A stretch of 9,681 bases of DNA from Clostridiales bacterium (GTDB lineage Bacteria > Bacillota > Clostridia > Lachnospirales > Lachnospiraceae): positions 1 through 9,681 of the forward strand of contig JAJPYU010000108.1 of the NCBI GenBank assembly GCA_021204765.1, written 5' to 3'. This document shows, in pieces, positions 1 through 5,740 of the stretch (position 1 is the first letter of the stretch; each line of letters opens with the position of its first letter). Below the pieces are notes generated by a model that did not search any database, was not told the DNA's origin, and was given only the letters and a program-made list of their open reading frames with translations. The position numbers and the translations under genes were made by a program.

Positions 1-614
1 ATATAATGGAGGGCCTGTATATTACCAAAGGACCAGTCCCCGGCATTGTCAACCCTTCTCTCAAACCTGACGAACTGGTGGCAGGTCATCTTCTTACCCG
101 TGCTGAGCTCCTCCCGGATGATCTGCTGCATGGCATACGTGCAGTTTTCAAAAGTGTCCATGTAAATGAAAGGGTTATCGGAACGTGTAAAGGCACTGAT
201 GACAATATACCTGATGGCGTCTATTATATCCACGTCCAGCACCATCCTCTTTACGATAATATCCATATCGTCATTTCCGCTGATAAAGCTGATCTTTCTC
301 TGATAATCATTCTCTTTTAAATTCTTCCTGATTGAAGGAAAATCCCTTAAAAGGTGCTCCACCTCCCTGCGGCACTGATACACATCCCGGCCGACCTTCT
401 CGATCTGGAAAAGGCGGTAGAGCTCATCCTTCTCTCCCTTATTTATAATAAGGAAGTCCGTGAACTCCTCGACAAACTGTCGGCTGGGGAGCCGCTTGCC
501 CTGGACCATCTTCTGGAGGGTGGTGCGGTCGAGTCCTGAAACTTTTGCAATCTGGTAGACATTTGTATTGCTTTTCCTGATAAGCCTTTTACACTCTTCA
601 CTAAATTCCGACAT
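1..614 (-). CDS. HTH (XRE-like) DNA-binding protein, C-terminus beyond the window
   Basis: The reading frame is open from ATG at 614 to the left edge, giving at least 204 residues without a stop. Residues about 18-45 (NVYQIAKVSGLDRTTLQKMV) look like an XRE-type helix-turn-helix: helix, a turn at SGLDR, then a recognition helix with TTLQKM. The rest (about 60-204) is charged, with no membrane segment or signal peptide, and I do not recognise it; it may be a sensing or oligomerisation domain. The start is supported by AGAGG upstream on the minus strand and by the HTH sitting near the N-terminus as usual. The protein should be cytoplasmic and bind DNA. A short ORF and a promoter lie just upstream and may share its transcript. 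It is transcribed divergently from the TPM-like/pspA pair, so it could control itself, that pair, or neither. Target and ligand are unknown. Confidence 0.82.
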   Translation of the reverse strand, partial: MSEFSEECKRLIRKSNTNVYQIAKVSGLDRTTLQKMVQGKRLPSRQFVEEFTDFLIINKGEKDELYRLFQIEKVGRDVYQCRREVEHLLRDFPSIRKNLKENDYQRKISFISGNDDMDIIVKRMVLDVDIIDAIRYIVISAFTRSDNPFIYMDTFENCTYAMQQIIREELSTGKKMTCHQFVRFERRVDNAGDWSFGNIQALHY

Positions 615-729
615 TTGTATTTACCTCTGACTTTCGTCTCGGCTCCGTCACAGCCATCTGCCAAAATATGCCTTTCACAAACATACCGATATTTATTGAT
701 ACACTATCCTGTCCTGCCCTGCATTCCCA

Positions 730-783
730 TCAGTTTCCCGCCCGGATCATCACCAGGCGTATTCTCTTTTTGTGATAACGCAT
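730..783 (-). CDS. Possible 17-residue leader peptide or small basic protein
   Basis: A short frame reads MRYHKKRIRLVMIRAGN and stops at TGA. Its support is the ribosome binding site: AAAGGAGGTGATC (789-801 on the plus coordinates) is complementary to essentially the whole anti-Shine-Dalgarno tail of 16S rRNA, followed five bases later by ATG. A promoter lies upstream in the right orientation. The product is very basic (K5, K6, R7, R9, R14) and has no clear membrane segment. It ends 115 nt before the HTH gene start, so it could be a translated leader, a small regulatory peptide, or merely a strong ribosome-docking site without a conserved product. No family is recognised. Confidence 0.4.
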   Translation of the reverse strand: MRYHKKRIRLVMIRAGN

Positions 784-788
784 GTCTT

Positions 789-801
789 GATCACCTCCTT
801 T
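789..801 (-). promoter_or_regulatory. Unusually complete Shine-Dalgarno sequence
   Basis: On the minus strand this reads AAAGGAGGTGATC, complementary over its whole length to the usual 3' end of bacterial 16S rRNA. Most genes here carry only 5-7 matching bases. It ends 5 nt before the ATG of the 17-codon ORF and is the main reason for listing that ORF. Confidence 0.6.
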
Positions 802-818
802 TTCACTGTAGAACGCTG

Positions 819-847
819 TAAGTATGCTAATATGAACTAATCGTCAA
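819..847 (-). promoter_or_regulatory. Candidate promoter for the small ORF and HTH gene
   Basis: On the minus strand a -35 like TTGACG (847-842) is followed by a 17-nt spacer and a weaker -10, TACTTA (824-819). Transcription would begin near 812 and run through the full Shine-Dalgarno, the 17-codon ORF and then the HTH gene. The -35 and most of the spacer lie within or between the arms of the inverted repeat at 829-873, so a repressor bound there could block RNA polymerase. Confidence 0.5.
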
Positions 848-873
848 TATTTTTACCCTTAATAGTTCATATT
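829..873. repeat. 11-bp perfect inverted repeat around the divergent promoter
   Basis: AATATGAACTA at 829-839 is matched exactly by its reverse complement TAGTTCATATT at 863-873. The arm centres are about 34 bp apart, close to three helical turns. The repeat has no U-tract and is AT-rich, so it is a better candidate for paired protein-binding sites than for a terminator. One arm falls in the spacer of the minus-strand promoter and the -35 lies between the arms. The nearest candidate binder is the HTH protein at 1-614, which would imply autoregulation; this is inference. Confidence 0.5.
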
Positions 874-909
874 TTATATGGCAGTCGATTTGTAAAATTC
901 TGGTAACCT

Positions 910-924
910 CAGATTGACAATCTG
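910..924. promoter_or_regulatory. 15-bp palindrome, possible operator
   Basis: CAGATTG-A-CAATCTG has perfect 7-bp arms around one central base. It contains TTGACA (914-919), but no good -10 lies 16-18 bp downstream, so I read it as a possible protein-binding site and not a promoter. It is about 150 bp upstream of the predicted start of the TPM-like/pspA transcript. Confidence 0.3.
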
Positions 925-1000
925 CATAAGTGAATATTTTGTGCATCTTTCTTCACTTTTCATGCTGATATTCCAAGTCTTCCTTTATAAAATATTTGCA

Positions 1001-1013
1001 GACATTAAATGTC
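1001..1013. promoter_or_regulatory. 13-bp palindrome upstream of the plus-strand promoter
   Basis: GACATT-A-AATGTC has perfect 6-bp arms. Its centre is about 59 bp upstream of the predicted transcription start near 1066, a spacing often used by activators that bind just upstream of the -35. A chance palindrome in AT-rich DNA is also possible. Confidence 0.3.
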
Positions 1014-1030
1014 ACGTACATTACTATTTC

Positions 1031-1059
1031 TTGACACATTTCCCTTTTAGGTCTATCTT
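1031..1059 (+). promoter_or_regulatory. Sigma-A-like promoter for the TPM-like/pspA unit
   Basis: A consensus -35 TTGACA (1031-1036) is followed by exactly 17 nt and TATCTT (1054-1059), which matches four of six -10 positions. Transcription should start near 1066, leaving a leader of about 86 nt before the ATG at 1152. No alternative-sigma signature was recognised. Confidence 0.65.
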
Positions 1060-1151
1060 TATTTTAGTAGAATTTTTTTCAGGCAACACATTTTATCACG
1101 TCTGCGGCGCATTTAAGACAGCACAAAACGGCAGATGGGAAGGGAGAAAAT

Positions 1152-2360
1152 ATGGGCAGAGCAGGAATGGGAGGCGGCGGCGGAGGCCACTCCATGGGAG
1201 GCCATTCAAGCGGCGGAATGCACGTATCCGGCGGACATTCCATGGGCGGAGGCAGCTACAGGCCATCAGGCGGCAGACCCACTGGGGGTGGCAGCTACAG
1301 ACCCTCCGGCGGTTCCAGGCCGACAGGCGGCACAGGCCGCCCCACGGGTTCTCGTCCGACAGGAGGTACTGGCAGGCCAACAGGCGGCACCGGCAGACCC
1401 ACTGGTGCAGGCATGGGTGGAGCAAGACCCGGCGGGAATATGAACGGTCCCAGGCCAGGCGCAGCACCGGGAGACAGACCCCCGCAGCGCCCGCCGCAGA
1501 GACCGCCCAGACGCAGGCGCGGCTTTGGCGCAGGCATGTTCATGGGTGCGGCCTACGGCATGAGCATGGGTATGAGAAGAAGGCGCAGGATGAATTTCGG
1601 CCTGGGCGGTGCCATCATAGTTTTAGCTGTTATCATGCTGCTGATCTTCGCCGTCTCCGGCTCCGGCAGATACTACAGCAATCAGAACCAGAGCTCATCC
1701 ACCACTGCTTCCACCATAAACAGGGAAGCGCTTACCGGCACCAGCTTCAATAATAACTGCGTAGTTGATGAGATAGGCTGGATAAGCAATGTCTCAAAGG
1801 TGGAAAGCGGCCTACAGAATTATTTTAAGGAGACCGGCGTACAGCCATACGTTTATTTCAAAGCATATGACTCCTCTCTCACCACCGAGGAGGATATGAA
1901 TGAGTTCGCCGAGGAATGGTACACCGAGAATATCGACAATGAGTACACTTTCCTCTGGATATATTTCGCCGCTGAGGACACGGACAATGAGGTGGGCTAC
2001 AGCTGCTATGTGAACGGCTACCAGGTTTCCGCCGTCATGGATTCCGAAGCCGTGGACATCTTCTGGAATTACGTGGATGAGTACTGGTACTCAGACCTCT
2101 CCACCGACGAGATGATCACCAGCATCTTCGATTCCACCGCGGATACCATCATGACCCGCAGCGCCACCAGGGCCGACAATGTGAAACTTGCCCTGATCAT
2201 CCTCTTAGTGGTGATCATAGTTCTGGCCGTCATCCTCATCCTGAACATAGTGAGGAAAAATAAGAAAGCGGAAAATGAGGAGACCGAACGCATCCTTAAC
2301 ACACCCTTGGACGACCTGGCCCGGGAAGAGCAGAACCGGCAACAGAATCAGAATTTTTAG
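1152..2360 (+). CDS. Two-pass membrane protein with Gly/Arg-rich tail and TPM-like domain
   Basis: The 402-residue product has three parts. Residues 1-146 are Gly/Pro/Arg/Met-rich, with RPTGG-type repeats (32-86) and arginine clusters (RPPRRRR near 117-123, RRRRR at 142-146). A first membrane helix (about 149-170) leads to an extracytoplasmic region of about 171-343. A second helix (about 344-367) ends in a charged tail. Arginines before helix 1 and RKNKK after helix 2 predict both ends in the cytoplasm. The middle domain, from VVDEIGWIS, resembles TPM domains (TLP18.3/Psb32/MOLO-1, formerly DUF477) in an early Asp, an amphipathic helix and strand order. It has only two cysteines, 203 and 285, which could form a disulfide. 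The tail contains ILNTPLDDLA, which I vaguely recall from clostridial membrane proteins. AGGGAG precedes the ATG. pspA follows after 36 nt, so it may act as a membrane partner or stress sensor for PspA. The family call is moderate and the function inferred. Confidence 0.75.
   Translation: MGRAGMGGGGGGHSMGGHSSGGMHVSGGHSMGGGSYRPSGGRPTGGGSYRPSGGSRPTGGTGRPTGSRPTGGTGRPTGGTGRPTGAGMGGARPGGNMNGPRPGAAPGDRPPQRPPQRPPRRRRGFGAGMFMGAAYGMSMGMRRRRRMNFGLGGAIIVLAVIMLLIFAVSGSGRYYSNQNQSSSTTASTINREALTGTSFNNNCVVDEIGWISNVSKVESGLQNYFKETGVQPYVYFKAYDSSLTTEEDMNEFAEEWYTENIDNEYTFLWIYFAAEDTDNEVGYSCYVNGYQVSAVMDSEAVDIFWNYVDEYWYSDLSTDEMITSIFDSTADTIMTRSATRADNVKLALIILLVVIIVLAVILILNIVRKNKKAENEETERILNTPLDDLAREEQNRQQNQNF
1245..1409 (+). 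repeat. Coding repeats of SYRPSGG and RPTGG units
   Basis: Within the TPM-like gene, GGGSYRPSGG occurs twice (residues 32-41 and 45-54), forming a tandem duplication of about 13 residues. RPT then recurs at residues 42, 56, 63, 68, 75 and 82, separated by Gly, Ser and Thr. The units are degenerate at codon level, so the repeat is probably kept by selection on the protein and not freshly duplicated. Unit number may vary between strains. Confidence 0.7.
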
Positions 2361-2396
2361 ATAACACAAATCACAGTATTCGAAAGGAGAACGATA

Positions 2397-3071
2397 ATGG
2401 GAATTTTAAGCCGCTTTTCAACTATCATGAAATCCAATGTCAACGCCATGCTGGACAAGATGGAGGATCCCGCCAAAATGATCGACCAGACTCTGATCGA
2501 CCTCAAAAAGGATCTGGCGCAGGTCAAACAGGAGACAGCCCAGGTCATGGCAAATGAGGCCAGCGCACAGCGCCAGGTGGATGCGGCTGAGAAAAAAGTC
2601 GCCACTATCCATACTGCCGCGGGCAATGCCTTAAAGGCCGGCAATGAGGATGACGCCAGAGCCCTCTTAGCCCAGGAGCAGGAGCAGCAGGCTGTCCTTA
2701 ACAGCTTAAACGAGAATCTGGCTGTGGCAAAGGAGAACACCATCAAAATCCGCCAGATGTATGACAAGCTCTCTGCCGACATCCAGTCCCTGGAGAACCG
2801 TAAGGCCGCCGTCAAAGCCAAAGTAGCCACCGCCAAAGCCCAGGAGCACATCAATAAAGCCACAGCCAACATGTCCGGCACCTCCGCTTCCATGGAAGCC
2901 TTTGACCGCATGGAGGCTAAGGCTGACAGGATGCTGGATGAGGCCAATGCCAACGCACAGCTTAACGCCGACGCAGCCGCCGACACCGACCTTGTAAAGA
3001 AATACACCTCCGGAAGCAATGTCTCCGTAGATGATGACCTGGCCGCACTGAAAGCAGAGCTTGGACTGTAA
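2397..3071 (+). CDS. pspA: PspA/IM30 family envelope-stress protein
   Basis: The 224-residue product has the build of PspA/Vipp1 (IM30) proteins. An N-terminal amphipathic helix (MGILSRFSTIMKSNVNAML) suits membrane surface binding. The family-typical KMEDPAKMIDQ follows (21-31), then long charged, Ala-rich coiled coils (about 30-185), and a short conserved-looking end (DDDLAALKAELGL). Family members assemble into ESCRT-III-like rods and rings on the inner face of the membrane and counter leakage after envelope damage. There is no signal peptide or membrane span. The ATG has a good ribosome binding site (AAAGGAGAA). The gene lies 36 nt after the TPM-like gene with no promoter visible between them, so the two are probably co-transcribed from the promoter at 1031-1059. 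No pspF, pspB or pspC is present, so regulation must differ from the E. coli type. Confidence 0.9.
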   Translation: MGILSRFSTIMKSNVNAMLDKMEDPAKMIDQTLIDLKKDLAQVKQETAQVMANEASAQRQVDAAEKKVATIHTAAGNALKAGNEDDARALLAQEQEQQAVLNSLNENLAVAKENTIKIRQMYDKLSADIQSLENRKAAVKAKVATAKAQEHINKATANMSGTSASMEAFDRMEAKADRMLDEANANAQLNADAAADTDLVKKYTSGSNVSVDDDLAALKAELGL

Positions 3072-3114
3072 AAATAAAACCGGGTTACTTATCCGGCCCG
3101 CACAAAGCACAGCA

Positions 3115-3142
3115 AAGCCCTCTCCCAAAAGGGAGAGGGCTT
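3115..3142. terminator. Hairpin between convergent pspA and glgD
   Basis: AAGCCCTCTCCC (3115-3126) pairs perfectly with GGGAGAGGGCTT (3131-3142) around an AAAA loop, a 12-bp GC-rich stem. It lies 44 nt after the pspA stop and 56 nt after the glgD stop, suiting a terminator used from both sides. Neither side has a strong T-run, so termination may be partial or the stem may mainly protect the 3' end of the transcript. Confidence 0.65.
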
Positions 3143-3197
3143 ATCCTGTCTTATTGCAGATCATCTCCCACTCCCGGGAGACGAACTCTCCGCCTGA

Positions 3198-4331
3198 TCA
3201 CACCACCTGGTACTTGGCCACGAACACAGGGAATGTGTCAGTGCCGTGAACCTCCTTACCCGCTGTGATGTGGGCCTCCTTATCGGTGATAATGTACTCC
3301 AGATTCGCACCGTCTTCTACCACGGTATCCTGCATGAGCACGCAGTTCTTCACCGTAGCGCCCTTGCCTATCTTCACGCCCCTGAAGAGCACCGAATTCT
3401 CCACATTACCCTCTATGACGCAGCCGTCAGCCGCCATGACATTCCTGACCACGGTCCCGTCAAAGTATCGGGTCGGGTTATCGTCACGCAGCTTGGTGTA
3501 AATCGGGTTGGAGAACAGGGCATCCAGGTTCTCATCCTTAAGGAGACGCATGTTCTCATCAAAGTAGGATTTCATATCACTGATGCGGCCGTAATATTTG
3601 TCAAATCTGTAGCCCATGACCTTAATCTTGTCCAGCATCCGAAGCAGAATGTCGCGTTCGAAATACACACCGCCCTGCATGTAGGCGTCCTTCACCAGCT
3701 TGATCAGGAACTTGCGTCGGATGCAGTAGATATTCATAGCGAAATTCTGCTCACCCTCCGCCTGGGAATTGATGTACATCTTCCTGATCACGCCATCGCC
3801 ATCAATATCATAGGTGTAGTACATGCCCTTATTCATAAGCCTGGCACTCATAATGCTTTCCGGAAGAGGCTGCACCGTATAAGCACAGGTGATATCCGCT
3901 TCATTGTCCACGTGATACTGGATGAAATCCCTGAAATCGAAGGATGCGGCAATATTCGTATCCGAGAGTATCACAAACTCTTCTTTCTGTGCCTCAATGA
4001 AACCGATGATATGGATCAGGGCCTGTACGCGGCCTTTGTAGATATTTATGGACTTCTCAGCGAACGGCGGCCAGACTATCAGCCCGCCGTTCTTCCTGGT
4101 CAGATCCCACTCACGTCCGGACCCCAGATGATCCATCAGGGAGTGATAATTCTGGCGGGCCAGGACTGAGATGTTGGAAATCCCGCTGTTTACCATGCTG
4201 GATAACGCGAAATCGATCATGCGGTACCGGCCGGCAAAAGGAATTGAGGCCATCGTGCGCTCCGTGGTCAGTTCCGGCACGAGCTCATCATACTGATTGG
4301 GGAAAATAATACCGAGTGCGCTGTTTACCAT
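3198..4331 (-). CDS. glgD: ADP-glucose pyrophosphorylase, GlgD subunit
   Basis: The 377-residue product is homologous to GlgC but degenerate at active-site positions. The loop GGxGxRL, present in GlgC, is missing from its N-terminus (LGIIFPNQYDEL). The SGDQ of GlgC aligns with SDTN (123-126). No EKP sugar-phosphate motif is visible. It keeps the fold markers FAGRYRMIDFALSSMVNSGI (32-51) and a C-terminal left-handed beta-helix domain (about 295-360) of hexapeptide-like turns. In Firmicutes with glgC-glgD pairs, GlgD is known as a poorly active or inactive partner that raises GlgC activity; I infer that role here. The start lies inside the end of glgC (7-nt overlap), with GGTGAGG five bases upstream, so translation is probably coupled and the subunits made in proportion. 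The other glycogen genes (glgA, glgB, glgP) are not in this window. Confidence 0.92.
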   Translation of the reverse strand: MVNSALGIIFPNQYDELVPELTTERTMASIPFAGRYRMIDFALSSMVNSGISNISVLARQNYHSLMDHLGSGREWDLTRKNGGLIVWPPFAEKSINIYKGRVQALIHIIGFIEAQKEEFVILSDTNIAASFDFRDFIQYHVDNEADITCAYTVQPLPESIMSARLMNKGMYYTYDIDGDGVIRKMYINSQAEGEQNFAMNIYCIRRKFLIKLVKDAYMQGGVYFERDILLRMLDKIKVMGYRFDKYYGRISDMKSYFDENMRLLKDENLDALFSNPIYTKLRDDNPTRYFDGTVVRNVMAADGCVIEGNVENSVLFRGVKIGKGATVKNCVLMQDTVVEDGANLEYIITDKEAHITAGKEVHGTDTFPVFVAKYQVV

Positions 4332-5533
4332 TGTGCCTCACCGTCCTTTACATTTTCTCTCACCATGGCATGGGAACCGATCGTCGCGTTATTCCCTACA
4401 TATACAGCGGGGCCGATGGTGGCAACCCCTTTCTCCTCATCCTCTTTGACTGCGCCGATGTGTGCGCCTGCTCCTATAATGGCGTTCTCAGCCACGATGC
4501 AGTGCTCCACCACGGCGCCCTCCTGGATCACCGTGCCTCCCATGACTACGGCATCTCTCACCACAGCTCCTTTGGCTACTTTAACACCGGCGTAGAGAAT
4601 GGAATGATCCACCTCACCGTCGATGCGGCATCCGTCGGTGATAAGGGAATCCTCGATACTGGCGTCCATGCCGATCTTGTGTCCGGTCATGCCGGCGTTC
4701 CGGCTGTAGATCTTCCAGTCATCATCAAAGAGATTGATACCGGAGTGATCCGGATCAAGGACCTCCATGTTCGCCTCCCAGAGGGATGTAATGGTCCCCA
4801 CATCCTTCCAGTATCCGCTGAAATGATAGGCGTACATATCGCGGTTGTCACGGAGCAGATCCGGAATGATATTATTACCGAAATCATTCTCGGAATCGGG
4901 ATCCGCCTCGTCCTCCTCCAGGTACTTCCTTAAGACATCCCAGTTGAAGATATAGATACCCATGGAGGCCAGATTGCTCTTTGGCTCCTTCGGCTTCTCC
5001 TGGAACTCGGTGATCCTGTCATTCTCATCCGCAACCATCAGTCCGAAGCGGTGAGCCTCCTCCCAGGGGACTTCCATGACCGCCACGGAAAACTCGGCGT
5101 TCTTCTCCTTGTGGAAACGGAGGAAATCGCTGTAATCCTGCTTGCAGATCTGGTCACCGGAGAGAATGATGACGTACTGGGGATCATAGCGCTCGATAAA
5201 AGCGATATTCTGGTAAATGGCATTGGCCGTGCCCTTGTACCAGTCAGAGCCGGAAGCTCTCTGATACGGCGGAAGGACGTGGACGCCTCCGTTTAAACGG
5301 TCCAGATCCCAGGGCTGCCCATTCCCTATATACTCATTCAATACAAACGGCTGGTACTGGGTCAGGACGCCTACGGTATCAATGCCGGAATTCACGCAAT
5401 TCGAAAGCGGGAAATCGATGATGCGGTACTTACCGCCAAAAGGAACCGCAGGCTTGGCCAGCTTCTGTGTCAAAGCATACAGGCGGGAACCCTGTCCTCC
5501 GGCGAGAAGCATGGCAATGATTTCTTTGCCCAT
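4325..5533 (-). CDS. glgC: Glucose-1-phosphate adenylyltransferase, catalytic subunit GlgC
   Basis: GlgC makes ADP-glucose and pyrophosphate from ATP and glucose 1-phosphate, the committed step of bacterial glycogen synthesis, in the cytoplasm. The 402-residue protein has the nucleotide-binding loop GGQGSRL (12-18), PFGGKYRIIDFPLSN (31-45), the catalytic-Asp motif SGDQ (D127), EKP (179-181) for glucose 1-phosphate, YWKDVGT (241-247), and a C-terminal left-handed beta-helix (about 290-395). Length is normal. An upstream in-frame ATG at 5554 would add MKKEGKT, but the Shine-Dalgarno would then lie inside the gene. AAGGAGGG sits 7 nt before the ATG at 5533, so I chose that start. A promoter and direct repeats precede it, and glgD overlaps its end. 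Allosteric control by glycolytic intermediates is common in the family, but the effector cannot be read from sequence. Confidence 0.95.
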   Translation of the reverse strand: MGKEIIAMLLAGGQGSRLYALTQKLAKPAVPFGGKYRIIDFPLSNCVNSGIDTVGVLTQYQPFVLNEYIGNGQPWDLDRLNGGVHVLPPYQRASGSDWYKGTANAIYQNIAFIERYDPQYVIILSGDQICKQDYSDFLRFHKEKNAEFSVAVMEVPWEEAHRFGLMVADENDRITEFQEKPKEPKSNLASMGIYIFNWDVLRKYLEEDEADPDSENDFGNNIIPDLLRDNRDMYAYHFSGYWKDVGTITSLWEANMEVLDPDHSGINLFDDDWKIYSRNAGMTGHKIGMDASIEDSLITDGCRIDGEVDHSILYAGVKVAKGAVVRDAVVMGGTVIQEGAVVEHCIVAENAIIGAGAHIGAVKEDEEKGVATIGPAVYVGNNATIGSHAMVRENVKDGEAQW

Positions 5534-5540
5534 TGTTTTG

Positions 5541-5548
5541 CCCTCCTT
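5541..5548 (-). promoter_or_regulatory. Ribosome binding site fixing the glgC start
   Basis: AAGGAGGG on the minus strand lies 7 nt before the ATG at 5533. The alternative ATG at 5554 is upstream of this site and has no ribosome binding site of its own, so the shorter protein is preferred. Confidence 0.8.
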
Positions 5549-5571
5549 TTTCATAAAATTCTTTTATCAGT

Positions 5572-5603
5572 GGTACGCACCGTGTGCAAAGGTACGAACT
5601 GTG
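5572..5603. repeat. Two 13-bp direct repeats at the glgC transcription start
   Basis: On the plus strand GGTACGCACCGTG (5572-5584) and GGTACGAACTGTG (5591-5603) match at 11 of 13 positions, with a period of 19 bp. They lie just downstream of the candidate -10, covering the likely start and early leader of the glgC transcript. This placement suits a repressor operator or an RNA regulatory element. No regulator is identified. Confidence 0.4.
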
Positions 5604-5607
5604 ATAT

Positions 5608-5636
5608 TCATTACATATATGATACTACATTTTCAA
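5608..5636 (-). promoter_or_regulatory. Candidate glgC-glgD promoter
   Basis: On the minus strand TTGAAA (5636-5631) is followed by 17 nt and TAATGA (5613-5608). Upstream is a strongly A/T-rich tract (about 5640-5700), which could act as an UP-like element. The predicted start near 5601 gives a leader of about 68 nt before the glgC ATG. The -10 is only a partial match. Confidence 0.5.
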
Positions 5637-5699
5637 CAAATAAAAAAGGGAAAAATGCTGTTTTTTATCAGATTTTTACAAAAAATAATAAAATCCCCC

Positions 5700-5731
5700 A
5701 TAAAAATTCCCACCTCAAAAAGGTGGGAATT
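5700..5731 (-). terminator. Intrinsic terminator after purA
   Basis: Read on the minus strand, AATTCCCACCT pairs perfectly with AGGTGGGAATT (11 bp) around the 5-nt loop TTTTG, and the stem runs into TTTTTAT. It begins 10 nt after the purA stop and separates the purA transcript from the glgC promoter. Confidence 0.85.
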
Positions 5732-5740
5732 CCTGATCAT

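Larger units (their letters stand above)
615..1151. other. Divergent intergenic region of 537 bp
   Basis: This AT-rich stretch lies between the HTH gene (minus) and the TPM-like gene (plus). It holds the 17-codon ORF with its Shine-Dalgarno, a promoter in each direction, an 11-bp inverted repeat at 829-873 and two short odd-centre palindromes at 910-924 and 1001-1013. No tRNA, recognised riboswitch or intrinsic terminator was seen. The plus-strand leader from about 1066 to 1151 contains no hairpin that I find convincing. Confidence 0.6.

Noticed and set aside
443..664. Minus-strand 73-codon frame overlapping the HTH gene start
   Set aside because: It lacks a ribosome binding site and runs out of frame through the HTH coding region, whose helix-turn-helix is recognisable in the other frame.
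789..801. Plus-strand GATCACCTCCTTT resembles the 3' end of 16S rRNA
   Set aside because: The preceding bases do not match 16S and no rRNA precedes it. On the minus strand it is a Shine-Dalgarno in front of an ATG, which explains it better.
914..942. TTGACA at 914-919 as a plus-strand promoter
   Set aside because: The hexamer 17 nt downstream is TTTTGT, a poor -10. The TTGACA is better explained as the core of a palindrome.
1295..1543. Minus-strand proline/valine-rich frame opposite the repeat region
   Set aside because: It is the reverse complement of the Gly/Pro repeats and has no start signal or family resemblance.
914..1753. Long plus-strand frame of 279 codons overlapping the TPM-like gene
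   Set aside because: It is out of frame with the true gene, starts in the regulatory region without a ribosome binding site, and its Arg/His-rich repeats are a shadow of the Gly-rich coding repeats.
3246..4169. 307-codon plus-strand frame opposite glgD
   Set aside because: It lies entirely opposite a clear glgD gene, has no recognisable domain and no start signals; it is an antisense shadow.
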